Source: Citrobacter sedlakii NBRC 105722
GTDB taxonomy: Bacteria; Pseudomonadota; Gammaproteobacteria; Enterobacterales; Enterobacteriaceae
Direction: 5' to 3'
Length of the DNA: 64,000 nucleotides
NCBI RefSeq assembly: GCF_000759835.1
Contig: NZ_BBNB01000014.1
Location: forward strand, 62,001-126,000
The stretch's first letter is position 1. Each line of letters opens with the position of its first letter. Below, piece after piece: positions 1-11,544 of this stretch. Under the pieces are notes generated by a model that did not search any database, had not been told where the DNA came from, and was given only the letters and a program-made list of their open reading frames with translations. Both the position numbers and the translations under genes were made by a program.

Positions 1-790
1 TGCTGCCGAGCGGCCTGACCTTGCGCTCCTGCAACACGCGCAGCAGCTTCACCTGTAACGGCGCGGGCATATCGCCAATTTCATCAAGGAACAGCGTCCC
101 GCCTTCTGCGGCCTGAAACAGCCCTTCGCGGTTGCTGACCGCGCCGGTAAACGCCCCGCGCGCGTGACCAAACAGCTCCGACTCGAGCAGTTGTTCCGGC
201 AACGCGCCGCAGTTAATGGCGATAAACGGTTTACTGCTGCGCGGGCTGGCATTATGGATCGCCTGGGCGAAGATCTCTTTCCCGGTGCCGCTTTGCCCGT
301 TGATCAGCACGCTGACGTCAGACTGAGCCACCATCCGCGCCTGCTCCAGCAGACGCAGCATGAGCGGGCTGCGGGTAACGATTGACTCACGCCAACTGTC
401 GTCGGTCGCCGGGGCGGACTGTTCCAGTGCTTCATCAATAGCATGGTACAGCGCGTCCTTATCGACCGGTTTAGTGAGAAAACTGAACACGCCTTTTTGC
501 GTTGCGGCGACCGCGTCCGGGATCGACCCGTGGGCGGTAAGGATGATCACCGGCATGCCGGGCTGCACCTTCTGGATTTCGCTGAACAGTTGCATCCCGT
601 CCATTTCATCCATGCGTAAGTCGCTAATCACCAAATCCACTTTTTCACGGTTTAGCACGCGCAGTCCTTCGGCTCCGCTCTCTGCTGTAACCACGCTGTA
701 GCCTTCACTGGTCAGACGCATACCCAACAGTTTAAGCAAGCCCGGATCGTCATCGACCAGCAGTAAATGCGCTGGTTTACGGCTTATCAT
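1..790 (-). CDS. glrR: Response regulator GlrR (QseF), C-terminus cut by window edge
   Basis: NtrC-type sigma-54 activator, partner of the kinase GlrK. 263 codons are present. An N-terminal receiver domain has the acidic pocket at residues 13-15 and phospho-acceptor Asp57. It is followed by an AAA+ domain with Walker A GQSGTGKE near residues 165-172 and the sigma-54 contact loop GAFTGA at 212-217. The rest of the AAA+ domain and the Fis-type DNA-binding domain lie left of base 1. The ATG overlaps the qseG stop as ATGA, so translation is coupled. The family activates the glmY small RNA, whose gene and promoter are in this window. Assignment is very secure. Confidence 0.97.
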   Translation of the reverse strand, partial: MISRKPAHLLLVDDDPGLLKLLGMRLTSEGYSVVTAESGAEGLRVLNREKVDLVISDLRMDEMDGMQLFSEIQKVQPGMPVIILTAHGSIPDAVAATQKGVFSFLTKPVDKDALYHAIDEALEQSAPATDDSWRESIVTRSPLMLRLLEQARMVAQSDVSVLINGQSGTGKEIFAQAIHNASPRSSKPFIAINCGALPEQLLESELFGHARGAFTGAVSNREGLFQAAEGGTLFLDEIGDMPAPLQVKLLRVLQERKVRPLGS

Positions 791-1512
791 GGCGATACCT
801 CATCGTCGGACGGAACCGGCGCGGCAGCTTTCTCTTCGCTGTGTCCCGCGTCAGGATTGTAACTTCCGGCAGGCTTACGGCTGGAAAGCCGGCGCTCGAT
901 GTCCGTCAGGTTTTCCAGTTTGCGCGTCGTCAGATCTAACTGCGCCTGCATGTGCTGTTGTTGCTGGCGCAGCGTATCAAGTTCGCTGTCGCTGGTTTGC
1001 TGCAGTTTGCTGTAGCGCTGGCGCTCTTCAGCAAGCTGAAGCTGGAGCGCCTGTCCGTCGCGCCAGATTTGATAAAGCGGGCGCACCTGCGAGGGGATCA
1101 GGGTACTGACGCCGTCAAGACGGGAGATCGTGTCGCGACGCTCCAGCGGCGTGATTTTGGCGTTCGCCAGCAGCACGCCGCGCTTAAAGGCGTTTTGCCA
1201 GCTGTCGTCGTTCAGCATTCGGGCTTCATTGCGCGACTGTACCGGCATCAAACGATCGGCGCAGTCAATGGCGCGCAGCCAGTACAGCGGATTGGTATCG
1301 GTCACCGGGCCATGCAGCGCCCAGATATCGGTACAGTCGACCGACAGATAATCCGCCAGTTGAGTCGTAGGCAGGTTATCCTGCGCCGTTTCGCCCGCGT
1401 CATGTTTTACCGCCTGCGGTACACAGCCCAGCAGCGCCAGACAGGGTATTCCCGCCAGGATGACCCGACGGGACAGAATTCGTTGAAAAATGTGAAAAAA
1501 AACGTGTGGCAT
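787..1512 (-). CDS. qseG: QseG/YfhG outer-membrane lipoprotein
   Basis: 241-residue lipoprotein encoded between glrK and glrR. The signal peptide ends in a lipobox (LALLGC), so Cys would be lipidated. A long coiled-coil segment rich in Gln/Arg/Leu follows, from about residue 140 to 210. Homologues contact the GlrK periplasmic region and stimulate its signalling. An upstream in-frame ATG at 1602 would put 30 residues before the signal peptide; the ATG at 1512 gives the E. coli-like N-terminus and is preferred. It lies 19 bases downstream of glrK and overlaps glrR by 4 bases, forming one operon. Confidence 0.93.
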   Translation of the reverse strand: MPHVFFHIFQRILSRRVILAGIPCLALLGCVPQAVKHDAGETAQDNLPTTQLADYLSVDCTDIWALHGPVTDTNPLYWLRAIDCADRLMPVQSRNEARMLNDDSWQNAFKRGVLLANAKITPLERRDTISRLDGVSTLIPSQVRPLYQIWRDGQALQLQLAEERQRYSKLQQTSDSELDTLRQQQQHMQAQLDLTTRKLENLTDIERRLSSRKPAGSYNPDAGHSEEKAAAPVPSDDEVSP

Positions 1513-1531
1513 AGTTACCAGACTTATCTGT

Positions 1532-2962
1532 TTAGTCGTTTTTCGATGCAGAAAGCGGCAATTCGATTCGGAAGCAAACCGCTTGCGCAGAGTCCTCGAC
1601 AAGATACAGTTCGCCCTGCATACGGCGAATGCAATCTCTGGCGATACTCAGCCCCAACCCGCTGCCCTTCACGGCCCCTTTTCGTTGATGACTTCCCTGG
1701 AAAAAAGGCTCGAAAATCATGGTCTTTTCCGCTTCGGGAATTGGCGTACCGGTATTGCAGACGTCAATGTAAACCCGGTTTCCCTGGAAACGGCTACTGA
1801 TACGAATGTTACCGGATTCGGCTCCGTAGTGCACCGCATTGGAATAAAGATTATCCAGCACGCTCATCAACAGCATCGGCTCCGCCAGACAGCGGTCAGC
1901 TGACAGCTCAACCGCGGTATGCATCATTTTAGCGCGAGCAGGCAAACTGTGAGCGGAAACGACCATATCAACCAAAGGTTCAATCTCAACGCTTTCCATC
2001 TCAACGGGGCTGTCCGCCAGCTTACGGTTATAATCGAGCAGTTGTTCAATCAGTTTTTGCAGGTTGCGGCTGCTGTCGTCGAGGATGCCGACCACCTCTT
2101 TTTGCTCCGGCGTCAAGGGGCCCACCACCTGATCGGCCAACAGTTCCGTCCCTTCCCGCATGCTGGCGAGCGGCGTTTTCAGTTCATGGGAAAGATGACG
2201 CAAAAACTGATGGCGCTGAGACTCAAGCCAGGACAGCCGCTCGCTCAGCCAAATGATACGCTGCCCTACGGAACGAAGCTCGCGCGGTCCGGTAAAAGTG
2301 ACGGTATTGCCAAGCGACCGCCCTTCCCCCAACCGGTTGATCATTCGCTCTATGCCTTTTACCGGCCCGATTATCATCCGCGTAAACAGCAATACCATTG
2401 CAAGACTGACCAGAAACAACACCAGCGCTTGCCAGCCGAAGAACTGGCCGCGTTCGGCAATCTCCTGTTGAAGCTGTTGCCCGCGCGAGAAAACCACGGT
2501 ACGCGTGGCCTGCACCATCTCGGTATTGGCGCTGGCAAAGGCTTCCAGACGCGCGGCAGCGGCGGTATCCGGCCCGCTGTTACGGCATTGCAACTGCGTC
2601 AGATCGTTCAGATCCTGATGCAGCGCCTGATACAGCTTATCGTCTGGCAATACGCCGGCGTGGGCGTCGAGCATTTCGCTGTAGCGTTTGCGCTGGCTCT
2701 GGTACACCCTGGCAAGGGTTGGATCGTCAAGCACGCAATACTGGCGGTAGCTGCGCTCCATCTCCAGCGCTACGTTGGTCATTGCCTCGCTGCGGCGCGC
2801 ATCGATAAGCGTCGTACGGTTGGTTAGCGCCGCCTGCGCGCTCAGGGCGTTCAGGCTTTGCCACGCCTGCCAGGCAAGGACCAACAGCGGTAACAGGATC
2901 AGCAGGAATGCCAGCGTTACCAACTGTCGTAATGAACGGGGGAAAACAGACCAGCGCTTCAA
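1532..2962 (-). CDS. glrK: Sensor histidine kinase GlrK (QseE)
   Basis: 476-residue inner-membrane kinase. Two transmembrane segments (about residues 10-35 and 170-195) flank a periplasmic sensor domain. HAMP, HisKA with the RHLSHELKTPL box, and HATPase domains (GSGLGLSI) follow. It phosphorylates GlrR. The start is taken as TTG at 2962, because this matches the E. coli N-terminus (KRW.VFPRSLRQLV) and has a GAGAG ribosome-binding site 7 bases upstream; the ATG at 3025 would add 21 residues and reach into the glmY terminator. glmY lies just upstream, so the two-component genes sit beside their main target. Confidence 0.96.
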   Translation of the reverse strand: MKRWSVFPRSLRQLVTLAFLLILLPLLVLAWQAWQSLNALSAQAALTNRTTLIDARRSEAMTNVALEMERSYRQYCVLDDPTLARVYQSQRKRYSEMLDAHAGVLPDDKLYQALHQDLNDLTQLQCRNSGPDTAAAARLEAFASANTEMVQATRTVVFSRGQQLQQEIAERGQFFGWQALVLFLVSLAMVLLFTRMIIGPVKGIERMINRLGEGRSLGNTVTFTGPRELRSVGQRIIWLSERLSWLESQRHQFLRHLSHELKTPLASMREGTELLADQVVGPLTPEQKEVVGILDDSSRNLQKLIEQLLDYNRKLADSPVEMESVEIEPLVDMVVSAHSLPARAKMMHTAVELSADRCLAEPMLLMSVLDNLYSNAVHYGAESGNIRISSRFQGNRVYIDVCNTGTPIPEAEKTMIFEPFFQGSHQRKGAVKGSGLGLSIARDCIRRMQGELYLVEDSAQAVCFRIELPLSASKND

Positions 2963-3019
2963 TGCGTTACTCTCGCCAAACAGGAATAAGAGGATGCTAA
3001 CTGAGGCAAACGTCAGATA

Positions 3020-3204
3020 CAACAAAGCCGGGTAAAACCCGGCTTTGTTATGGAATAAGGCGGTGCCTAACTCGACGTTTCGCCCGATGGTTGATAAAGC
3101 AACGCTATTATCAGAAGTTGGACGGCAGGCACCTTGTTGTGCGTCATTCGAAGTTTATGTAGCACGTCCCGAAGGGGCTGACATAAGAAGGTGAATGAGC
3201 CACT
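3020..3204 (-). ncRNA. glmY: Small RNA GlmY
   Basis: About 185-nt sRNA between purL and glrK, the same place as in E. coli, with near-identical sequence: 5' end AGTGGCTCATTCACC, internal GTCAGCCCCTTCGGGACGTG hairpin, 3' terminator with stem AACAAAGCCGGGT. In the family GlmY acts as a decoy for the adaptor RapZ, sparing the homologous sRNA GlmZ and raising glmS (glucosamine-6-phosphate synthase) translation. A 77-codon open frame over this locus is not believed to be coding. Confidence 0.95.
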
Positions 3205-3215
3205 GGTGAATATTA

Positions 3216-3232
3216 TGCAGTAACTGTGCCAA
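3216..3232 (-). promoter_or_regulatory. Sigma-54 promoter of glmY
   Basis: On the minus strand TTGGCAC, 5 bases, then TGCA: the -24/-12 (GG..GC) pattern of a sigma-54 promoter. The -12 element ends about 12 bases before the glmY start at 3204. This fits the known RpoN/GlrR control of glmY. Confidence 0.88.
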
Positions 3233-3320
3233 CAAATAAAACATTTTGTTAACACACTGAATTTCATGATATTTATGTAAAATAAGCCCGCGCCCTGCAT
3301 TGCTTATTTTTCACCCCAAG

Positions 3321-3434
3321 TGTCGCTGATTAGCAACACCTTAAGCACAACCTTTATACCGCTATAAAAATCAATAGGTTAAGCGTCTCCTTTTGACGAC
3401 ACTCACCTGGCTGTGTTGTCGTAAATTCGCGACA
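3321..3434. promoter_or_regulatory. Three GlrR-type activator sites upstream of glmY
   Basis: Palindromic TGTC-N10-GACA boxes at 3417-3434 (perfect), 3384-3401 (CGTC..GACA) and 3321-3338 (TGTC..AACA), about 115-230 bp upstream of the glmY start. Number, spacing and consensus match the three activator sites known for GlrR at E. coli glmY. The AT-rich stretch between them and the promoter would suit IHF-assisted looping (inference). Confidence 0.8.
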
Positions 3435-3440
3435 CCCACT

Positions 3441-3470
3441 AAAAAGCCCGGTAAATATACCGGGCTCTTT
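3441..3470 (-). terminator. Rho-independent terminator of purL
   Basis: Minus-strand hairpin AGCCCGGTA / TACCGGGCT with a 4-base loop and a T5 tract, 30-60 bases after the purL stop. Confidence 0.88.
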
Positions 3471-3498
3471 GTGAAGAGGCTATTCAACAGGCAACGGC

Positions 3499-6400
3499 TT
3501 AGCCTAGCTGCTTACGCGCGTTGCGGAAGATACGCATCCATGGGCCGTCCTCGCCCCAGTTTTCCGGGTGCCAGGAGTTACTGACCGTGCGGAACACGCG
3601 CTCCGGGTGCGGCATCATGATGGTCACACGACCGTTTTCCGTCGTGACCGCGGTAATGCCGTTTGGCGAGCCGTTCGGGTTTGCCGGGTACGTTTCCGTC
3701 ACCGTGCCAAAGTTGTCGACATAGCGCAGCGCCACCAGACCTTTGCTCTCCAGCGCGGCAAGATGGGCCTCATCGCGTACTTCGACGCGCCCTTCCCCGT
3801 GGGACACAGCGATAGGCATTTGCGAGCCGACCATCCCCTGTAGCAGCAGCGACGGGCTTTGCGTCACTTCCACCAGGCTAAAGCGCGCTTCAAAACGGTC
3901 CGACTGATTACGCACAAAGCGCGGCCACAGCTCGCTGCCCGGGATCAGTTCACGCAGGTTCGACATCATCTGGCAGCCGTTACATACGCCAAGCGCCAGG
4001 GTTTGCGGACGATGGAAGAAAGTTTCAAACTCATCGCGCACGCGATGATTAAACAGAATGGATTTCGCCCAGCCTTCCCCTGCGCCCAGCACGTCGCCGT
4101 AAGAGAAACCGCCGCAGGCCACCAGCGCCTGGAAGTTGCCCAGTCCGGTGCGACCGCCGAGGAGATCGCTCATGTGCACGTCGATGGCGTCAAAGCCCGC
4201 GCGATGGAACGCGGCGGCCATTTCAACGTGGGAGTTCACCCCCTGCTCGCGCAGGACGGCGACCTTCGGACGCGCGCCGGTGGCAATGTACGGTGCGGCG
4301 ATATCGTCATTAAGATCAAACGTCAGCGTCACGTTCAGGCCCGGATCGGCGTCGTTGGTTTTCGCGTCGTGCTCCTGGTCGGCGCATTCCGGATTGTCGC
4401 GCAGGCGCTGCATCTGCCAGGTGGTTTCTGCCCACCAGACGCGAAGCGTGGTCCGGCTTTCGCTGAACACCGTCTGGCCGTTAGCATTAATCACGAAACG
4501 GTCGCCCGACACGGCCTGACCGACATAATGGACGCAGTCACCGAGGCCGTATTGCGCCAGCAGCGCTTCAACCGCCTCACGATCCGCCGCACGCACCTGG
4601 ATCACCGCGCCCAGTTCTTCGTTAAATAACGCGGCCAAATGGTCGCCGCCCAGCGTGGCGATATCGGCCTGGAGACCGCAATGGCCGGTAAAGGCCATTT
4701 CCGCCAGCGTCACCAGCAGACCGCCGTCAGAGCGGTCGTGGTAGGCCAGCAATTTACGCTGCGCCACCAGCGCCTGAATCGCGTCGTAGAAACCTTTCAG
4801 CTGCGCCACGTCGCGCACATCCGCTGGTTTATCGCCAAGCTGACGGTACACCTGCGCCAGCGCGGTGGCGCCCAGCGCGTTGTGTCCTTTACCGAGGTCA
4901 ATCAGCAGCAGGGCATTGTCTTCGGTCGAGAGCTGAGGCGTAACGGTATGACGTACGTCCTCTACGCGGGCAAAAGCGGAGATCACCAACGACAGCGGCG
5001 AGGTCATTTCACGCTGTTCGCCGCCTTCCTGCCAGCGGGTTTTCATCGACATGGAGTCTTTGCCTACCGGAATGGTCAGGCCAAGCGCCGGGCAAAGTTC
5101 TTCGCCTACCGCTTTTACCGCTTCATACAGACCGGCGTCTTCACCGGGGTGACCGGCAGCCGCCATCCAGTTCGCGGAAAGCTTGATGCGTTTGATGTCG
5201 CCGATCTGCGTCGCGGCGATGTTGGTCAGCGCTTCACCAACGGCCAGACGCGCGGAAGCAGAGAAGTCGAGCAACGCCACCGGCGCGCGTTCGCCGATAG
5301 CCATCGCTTCGCCATAGTAGCTATCGAGGCTGGCGGTCGTTACCGCGCAGTTCGCTACCGGCACCTGCCACGGGCCGACCATCTGATCGCGGGAAACCAT
5401 ACCGGTAACGGTGCGGTCGCCAATGGTCACCAGGAAGGTTTTTTCCGCGACGGCTGGCAAATGCAGAACGCGCTTCACGGCGTCGGCAAGCGTGATGCCG
5501 CCGCGATTCAGGGCGTCGCCTTTCGCTTTGAGGGACTGAACATCGCGGGTCATTTTCGGTGTTTTGCCGAGCAACACGTCAAGCGGCAGATCGATCGGCT
5601 GGTTGTTAAAGTGACGGTCATTCAGCGACAGGTGTTTTTCTTCCGTCGCTTCACCAATGACCGCGTACGGCGCGCGTTCGCGACGGCACAGTTCGTCGAA
5701 GAGCGGAAGCTGGTCGGCGGCAACCGCCAGCACGTAACGCTCCTGGGATTCGTTACACCAGATTTCCAGCGGGCTCATGCCCGGCTCGTCGCTGAGAATA
5801 TCACGCAGCTCGAACTTACCGCCGCGCCCGCCGTCGCTCACCAGCTCCGGCATGGCGTTAGAAAGACCGCCCGCGCCAACGTCATGAATAAAGAGAATGG
5901 GGTTAGCTTCGCCCAGTTGCCAGCAGCGGTCGATCACCTCCTGGCAGCGACGCTCCATCTCCGGGTTGTCGCGCTGCACGGAAGCAAAGTCGAGATCCGC
6001 GTCAGACTGGCCGGACGCCATTGACGACGCAGCCCCACCGCCGAGGCCGATATTCATTGCCGGGCCGCCGAGAACGATCAGCTTCGCGCCAACGTTGATC
6101 TCGCCTTTCTGTACATGATCCGCGCGGATGTTGCCGATCCCGCCCGCCAGCATGATCGGTTTATGGTAGCCGCGCAGCTCCTCGCCGTTATGGCTGTTGA
6201 CCTTTTCTTCGTAGGTACGGAAATAGCCGTTCAGCGCCGGACGACCAAATTCGTTGTTGAACGCCGCGCCGCCCAGCGGGCCTTCGGTCATGATATCCAG
6301 CGCGGTCACAATGCGCTCAGGCTTGCCGAAATCTTCTTCCCACGGCTGTTCAAAGCCAGGAATGCGCAGGTTAGAGACCGAAAAGCCCACCAGCCCCGCT

Positions 6401-7386
6401 TTTGGCTTCGCGCCGCGTCCGGTTGCGCCTTCATCGCGAATCTCGCCGCCGGAACCGGTCGCCGCCCCCGGCCATGGCGAGATTGCCGTTGGGTGGTTAT
6501 GGGTTTCGACCTTCATCAGGATATGCGCCGCTTCCTGGTGGAAGTCATAGCGCCCGGTGGCATGGTCGGCAAAATAACGTCCCACGTCAGAACCTTCCAT
6601 TACCGCCGCGTTGTCTTTATAGGCAGACAACACGTGGTCGGGGGTGTGTTCCATCGTGTTTTTAATCATTTTGAACAGCGACTTCGGCTGCGGCTCGCCG
6701 TCAATCACCCAGTCGGCGTTAAAAATTTTGTGGCGGCAGTGTTCGGAGTTCGCTTGGGCAAACATGTACAGCTCGATATCGTTCGGGTTGCGCCCCAGCG
6801 TTGTGAACGCATCCTGCAGGTAGTCGATTTCGTCTTCCGCCAGCGCCAGGCCGAGACGCAGGTTGGCGTCGATCAGCGCCTGGCGGCCTTCGCCCAGCAA
6901 ATTGACGCTGGCGACCGGAGCGGGCTCGTGATGGATAAACAATTTTTCCGCATCGTTTAATGAGGAAAAAACCGTTTCCATCATGCGATCGTGAAGCTCT
7001 GCGGCGACCTGCTGCCACTGTTCAGCGGTCAGCGTGGAGGCTTCAACATAGTAAGCCACACCGCGCTCCAGGCGATCGATTTGTTGCAGACCGCAGTTGT
7101 GGGCGATATCCGTCGCTTTGGAAGACCAGGGGGAGATGGTGCCGGGGCGAGGCGTTACCAGCAGCAGTTTGCCTTCCGGCGTATGGCTGCTCAGGCTCGG
7201 GCCATATTTCAGCAGGCGAGCAAGCTGCGCCTGCTCATCTTCGCTCAGCGGCGCGTTCAGATCGGCAAAATGGACGTACTCGGCGTAAATGTTGTGGACC
7301 TGGAGGTTGGCAGCCTGAAAGCGCGCCAGCAGTTTGTTGATACGGAATGCCGACAGTGCAGGCGAACCACGCAGAATTTCCATCAT
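3499..7386 (-). CDS. purL: Phosphoribosylformylglycinamidine synthase PurL
   Basis: Large 1,295-residue FGAM synthetase, which turns FGAR, glutamine and ATP into FGAM in step 4 of purine synthesis. The N-terminal and two AIRS-type ATP-binding regions are present, and the C-terminal glutaminase domain has the nucleophile Cys in GVCNGCQM and the triad His in MPHPERVFR. Length equals E. coli PurL when the ATG at 7386 is used; a longer frame starting at 7497 crosses the PurR operator and is rejected. A GAGAG ribosome-binding site precedes the ATG. The gene is monocistronic, with its own operator and terminator. Confidence 0.98.
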   Translation of the reverse strand: MMEILRGSPALSAFRINKLLARFQAANLQVHNIYAEYVHFADLNAPLSEDEQAQLARLLKYGPSLSSHTPEGKLLLVTPRPGTISPWSSKATDIAHNCGLQQIDRLERGVAYYVEASTLTAEQWQQVAAELHDRMMETVFSSLNDAEKLFIHHEPAPVASVNLLGEGRQALIDANLRLGLALAEDEIDYLQDAFTTLGRNPNDIELYMFAQANSEHCRHKIFNADWVIDGEPQPKSLFKMIKNTMEHTPDHVLSAYKDNAAVMEGSDVGRYFADHATGRYDFHQEAAHILMKVETHNHPTAISPWPGAATGSGGEIRDEGATGRGAKPKAGLVGFSVSNLRIPGFEQPWEEDFGKPERIVTALDIMTEGPLGGAAFNNEFGRPALNGYFRTYEEKVNSHNGEELRGYHKPIMLAGGIGNIRADHVQKGEINVGAKLIVLGGPAMNIGLGGGAASSMASGQSDADLDFASVQRDNPEMERRCQEVIDRCWQLGEANPILFIHDVGAGGLSNAMPELVSDGGRGGKFELRDILSDEPGMSPLEIWCNESQERYVLAVAADQLPLFDELCRRERAPYAVIGEATEEKHLSLNDRHFNNQPIDLPLDVLLGKTPKMTRDVQSLKAKGDALNRGGITLADAVKRVLHLPAVAEKTFLVTIGDRTVTGMVSRDQMVGPWQVPVANCAVTTASLDSYYGEAMAIGERAPVALLDFSASARLAVGEALTNIAATQIGDIKRIKLSANWMAAAGHPGEDAGLYEAVKAVGEELCPALGLTIPVGKDSMSMKTRWQEGGEQREMTSPLSLVISAFARVEDVRHTVTPQLSTEDNALLLIDLGKGHNALGATALAQVYRQLGDKPADVRDVAQLKGFYDAIQALVAQRKLLAYHDRSDGGLLVTLAEMAFTGHCGLQADIATLGGDHLAALFNEELGAVIQVRAADREAVEALLAQYGLGDCVHYVGQAVSGDRFVINANGQTVFSESRTTLRVWWAETTWQMQRLRDNPECADQEHDAKTNDADPGLNVTLTFDLNDDIAAPYIATGARPKVAVLREQGVNSHVEMAAAFHRAGFDAIDVHMSDLLGGRTGLGNFQALVACGGFSYGDVLGAGEGWAKSILFNHRVRDEFETFFHRPQTLALGVCNGCQMMSNLRELIPGSELWPRFVRNQSDRFEARFSLVEVTQSPSLLLQGMVGSQMPIAVSHGEGRVEVRDEAHLAALESKGLVALRYVDNFGTVTETYPANPNGSPNGITAVTTENGRVTIMMPHPERVFRTVSNSWHPENWGEDGPWMRIFRNARKQLG

Positions 7387-7461
7387 AAGTCTCTCGTCTT
7401 CTAAGCTTTCGGTGTGCCCAAGTGGGGAAACGGGCGTCATTATAAAGAATCTGCGCCGCCG

Positions 7462-7477
7462 ACGAAACCGTTTGCGT
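7462..7477. promoter_or_regulatory. PurR operator of purL
   Basis: Minus strand reads ACGCAAACGGTTTCGT, a consensus PurR box (ACGCAAACGTTTNCNT) 76 bases upstream of the purL ATG. It implies repression by PurR with hypoxanthine or guanine. Confidence 0.9.
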
Positions 7478-7642
7478 CGAAATAAAATTGGCGTCAATTT
7501 TTGCCAGACGGTGCGGCCAATCGTTCTAATTAGTTGCCAACTGACGCAAGTTTAAGCAAAATGCCGCTCACTGATAAATACTCCTGGTCTTACTATTCCT
7601 TTTCCTACACTGAGGCAACGCACGGTACAGAGAATTAACTAA

Positions 7643-9190
7643 TTGAAAAAATTAAAGATTAATTATCTGTTCATCGGCATCCTGACGCTGTTGTTGGCCG
7701 CCGCGCTTTGGCCCTCTATTCCCTGGTCCGGTAAAGCTGAAAGTCGTATCGCGGCGATCCAGTCGCGGGGAGAGCTGCGCGTGAGCACCATTAACTCGCC
7801 GCTGACCTATTCAACGCTTAATGGTAAGCCCTACGGGCTGGATTATGAGCTGGCGGAACAGTTTGCCAACTATCTGGGGGTGAAGCTGAAGATTACCGTA
7901 CGCCAGAACATCAGTCAGTTGTTCGATGACCTGGATAACGGCGATGCCGACCTGCTGGCTGCCGGACTGGTCTATAACAGCGAACGGGTTAAAAATTACC
8001 AGCCCGGCCCGACCTATTACTCCGTCTCGCAGCAGCTGGTCTACAAAGTGGGCCAGTATCGTCCGCGTACGCTGGGCAGCGTGACGGAAAGCCAGCTGAC
8101 TATCGCTCCCGGCCATGTGGTGGTTAATGATTTACAGACGCTGAAAGAGACAAAATTTCCTCAACTCAGTTGGCGAATCGAAGACAGAAAAGGCACCACG
8201 GAGCTGTTGGACGCCGTGCTTGCCGGTAAGCTGGATTACACCATTGCCGACTCTGTCGCCATCAGCCTTTATCAGCGCGTACATCCGGAACTGGCGGTCG
8301 CGTTGGATGTCACTGACGAACAGCCGGTCACCTGGTTTAGCCAACTGGACGATGACAATACGTTATCAGCCGCCCTGCTCGATTTCTTCAACAGCATCAA
8401 TGATGACGGTTCGCTGGCGAGGCTGGAAGAGAAGTATCTCGGCCACGGCGACGATTTCGACTATGTCGATACCCGCACCTTCCTGCGCGCCGTTGAGGCC
8501 ATGCTGCCCGACCTGAAACCCTTATTTGAAAAGTATGCTCAGGAAATTGACTGGCGTCTGCTCGCCGCGATCGCCTGGCAGGAATCGCACTGGGATCCGC
8601 AGGCTACCTCGCCGACCGGCGTTCGCGGCATGATGATGCTGACCAAAAACACGGCCCAAAGTCTGGGTCTTACCGATCGTACCGACCCGGAGCAGAGCAT
8701 CAGCGGCGGCGCGCGGTATTTACAGGACATGATGAGCAAGGTGCCGGAAACCGTGCCAAAGGATGAGCGCATCTGGTTTGCGCTGGCGGCGTATAATATG
8801 GGCTATGCGCATATGCTCGACGCGCGAACGCTGACGGCGAAAACCAAAGGGAACCCTGACAGTTGGACCGACGTGAAGCAGCGTCTGCCACTGCTCAGCC
8901 AGAAGCCATATTACAGTAAGCTGACCTATGGCTACGCCCGCGGTCACGAAGCGTACGCCTACGTCGAAAATATCCGCAAGTATCAGATCAGTTTAGTGGG
9001 CTATTTGCAGGAGAAAGAGAAACGGGTCGCGGAAGAAATGAGGCTGGCGGAAGAATATCCCGTGGTATCCCCTGCGGAATTCAGCAAGCAGTCGCTGCCG
9101 CTCTCCTCCTTCCTGTCACAAGCGTCCTCCGGCTATCTGGCGGATGCCCCTTCCTTGCTGCGCCTGCCGCAGAAAAAGGACGCAGAGTAA
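7643..9190 (+). CDS. mltF: Membrane-bound lytic murein transglycosylase F
   Basis: 515-residue outer-membrane-associated enzyme that cleaves peptidoglycan to 1,6-anhydromuramyl products. After an N-terminal signal/anchor segment comes a solute-binding (SBP_bac_3) domain, about residues 40-265, then an SLT domain from about 290 to 470 with catalytic Glu314 in WQESHWDP and the GVRGMMMLT motif. The start is TTG, aligned with the E. coli N-terminus ([13 protein letters not shown]). It is divergent from purL across a 256-bp gap. The C-terminal tail differs from E. coli, as is usual. Confidence 0.95.
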   Translation: MKKLKINYLFIGILTLLLAAALWPSIPWSGKAESRIAAIQSRGELRVSTINSPLTYSTLNGKPYGLDYELAEQFANYLGVKLKITVRQNISQLFDDLDNGDADLLAAGLVYNSERVKNYQPGPTYYSVSQQLVYKVGQYRPRTLGSVTESQLTIAPGHVVVNDLQTLKETKFPQLSWRIEDRKGTTELLDAVLAGKLDYTIADSVAISLYQRVHPELAVALDVTDEQPVTWFSQLDDDNTLSAALLDFFNSINDDGSLARLEEKYLGHGDDFDYVDTRTFLRAVEAMLPDLKPLFEKYAQEIDWRLLAAIAWQESHWDPQATSPTGVRGMMMLTKNTAQSLGLTDRTDPEQSISGGARYLQDMMSKVPETVPKDERIWFALAAYNMGYAHMLDARTLTAKTKGNPDSWTDVKQRLPLLSQKPYYSKLTYGYARGHEAYAYVENIRKYQISLVGYLQEKEKRVAEEMRLAEEYPVVSPAEFSKQSLPLSSFLSQASSGYLADAPSLLRLPQKKDAE

Positions 9191-9202
9191 ATTGACCGCG
9201 TC

Positions 9203-9760
<558 letters not shown>

Positions 9761-9772
9761 CTATGCTTTCAA

Positions 9773-10408
9773 CTATTCCAGTTGCTGGAGCTCTCCGCGA
9801 GGCGTGACGCGCCAACGATGCTGGCAAAAATAGAGCAACGGGTTGTCCTGTTTACTGTCGCTGTAGCCGCTGTACAGACGCAGCGGCGTACCGATTTGAC
9901 GCTCAAGCTGCGCCACTTTTTCATGTCCCAGACAGCGCATCGTCAGCACCCAGCCGCCATAGCCGCGCCGCATCTGGCTGGCGATAAGATTGACCCGCGG
10001 CAGCCACGGCGTATCAAAATACACCTGCTCCACCAGCGACTGCGGCGAACCGGTAATCAGCCAGATATCGGCATCTGAACTGAGCAGATAGGTTGTCAGA
10101 CGTTCCTGGACGAGCGGAAACGCCGTCACGCTTTCCCGAAACCAGCTCACAAAGTCTGCATGCAGCGTCTGCAGCCGCGCTTCGCTGTGCCCGAAGGTGC
10201 AGCCCCACAGCAGCAAACTCATTGGCCAGCGCGCTGCGCGCCCTTTTATCAGCAACGCGCCGGCAATGACCGGCAAAAGAGGCAGCACGAGCAGCGCGTT
10301 GAGAGGCTGGCGACGCAACAAATAGCGCAGGAAACTGCCGAACATGTCCTGCTGGTGCAACGTACCATCCAAATCAAAAAATACGACACGACGCGCGTTA
10401 GTGGTCAA
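9773..10408 (-). CDS. pgpC: Phosphatidylglycerophosphatase C
   Basis: 211-residue inner-membrane HAD-family phosphatase that makes phosphatidylglycerol from PGP, one of three such enzymes in enterobacteria. The nucleophile motif FFDLDGT is at residues 10-16. A hydrophobic segment at about 36-55 serves as membrane anchor, and the later HAD motifs include ITGSPQ and the C-terminal YSDSKQDN. Length and sequence match E. coli YfhB. It lies 57 bases upstream of tadA on the same strand, probably in one operon. Confidence 0.94.
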   Translation of the reverse strand: MTTNARRVVFFDLDGTLHQQDMFGSFLRYLLRRQPLNALLVLPLLPVIAGALLIKGRAARWPMSLLLWGCTFGHSEARLQTLHADFVSWFRESVTAFPLVQERLTTYLLSSDADIWLITGSPQSLVEQVYFDTPWLPRVNLIASQMRRGYGGWVLTMRCLGHEKVAQLERQIGTPLRLYSGYSDSKQDNPLLYFCQHRWRVTPRGELQQLE

Positions 10409-10513
10409 ACCTTACTCCTCTGGATCATTCAACGTCTGTCATCAGGAAACGGAAACCTGACGATAACTCCTGATCTTAGCCTAACAGATAGATCGTCACT
10501 TTTCCGGCAACAA

Positions 10514-11431
10514 TCATTTACCCAGGCGATCCGCAGACGAGTCAGCTAACGCCGCGCGTAAAAAGCCCTGATGTTGGGCCAGCTTCTCTCTCGCCGCCGT
10601 AGCGTTAAGACCGGTCAGCGCCATCAGAATAGCGGGTTTAACGTCATAGTCGGTTTGTTTGAGAAGCGCTTCCGCGTCGTCGCGCGCAATGCCCGTCGCC
10701 TCAACCACCATCCGACAGGCGCGATCGACCAGTTTGACGTTAGTGGCCTGCATATCCACCATCAGATTCTGGTAAACCTTGCCGAACTTCACCATCGCGC
10801 CAGTGGAGATCATATTGAGCACCAGTTTCTGGGCAGTGCCTGACTTCAGGCGCGTTGAGCCCGTGAGCGCCTCGGGGCCAACGACCGGCGAAATCGCGAT
10901 ATCGGCTTCGCGGGCAATGGGTGAATCCGGATTACAGGAGATAGCCACCGTCGTGCAGCCCACGCCACGCGCATACTTCAGCGCCCCGATCACGTACGGT
11001 GTACGGCCCGAAGCGGCCAGTCCCACCACCAGATCCTGTGGCTTTAGGTTGATCGCGACAAGATCGTCTTCCCCCAACTGAGGATTGTCTTCTGCGCCTT
11101 CGACCGCTTTAAGCAATGCCCCCGGACCACCGGCAATCAGCCCGATAACCAGACCGTGCGGGACGCCGAATGTCGGTGGACATTCCGAGGCATCAAGCAC
11201 GCCAAGGCGTCCGCTGGTCCCTGCCCCCATATAGATAATACGCCCCCCGGATTTCAACGCGTCAGCCGCGGCGTCGACCGCTCGCGCAACCTCCGGGAGA
11301 GTCGCTTTTACGGCTTCCGCTACCTGCGCATCCTGTTGATTAAAACGCTCAACCAATTTAAGCGTCGGCAGCGCATCAAGATCCATCGTTTGGGGATTGC
11401 GGGTTTCTGATACTAACGCGCCGAGATTCAT
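10514..11431 (-). CDS. murQ: N-acetylmuramic acid 6-phosphate etherase MurQ
   Basis: 305-residue SIS-domain lyase that cleaves MurNAc-6-P to GlcNAc-6-P and D-lactate in cell-wall recycling. Visible family blocks are [26 protein letters not shown] and the C-terminal UBA-like helical region. In E. coli K-12 murQ sits elsewhere with murR and murP; here it is divergent from yfhH, an RpiR-type regulator with its own SIS domain, across 113 bp. That arrangement suggests YfhH controls murQ, by analogy with MurR (inference). Confidence 0.95.
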   Translation of the reverse strand: MNLGALVSETRNPQTMDLDALPTLKLVERFNQQDAQVAEAVKATLPEVARAVDAAADALKSGGRIIYMGAGTSGRLGVLDASECPPTFGVPHGLVIGLIAGGPGALLKAVEGAEDNPQLGEDDLVAINLKPQDLVVGLAASGRTPYVIGALKYARGVGCTTVAISCNPDSPIAREADIAISPVVGPEALTGSTRLKSGTAQKLVLNMISTGAMVKFGKVYQNLMVDMQATNVKLVDRACRMVVEATGIARDDAEALLKQTDYDVKPAILMALTGLNATAAREKLAQHQGFLRAALADSSADRLGK

Positions 11432-11544
11432 ATTTGCTCCTCAGGAATTTTTAATTCATATTTATCATTAATAATGGAATAGAATATTCACTAAGGCGAG
11501 CAAAATTTCAGTCTGTTGCGCCATTTCGTTTTCCGGGAGAGGTT

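Noticed and set aside
3067-3300. 77-codon minus-strand frame between glrK and purL
   Set aside because: It coincides with glmY and its sigma-54 promoter and shows no protein-like composition; the sRNA explains the conservation.
4639-6024. Long plus-strand frame (461 codons) opposite purL, and similar long frames opposite lepA, tape measure and portal
   Set aside because: These are antisense shadows of GC-rich real genes; composition is Arg/His/Gln-rich and there are no plausible starts.
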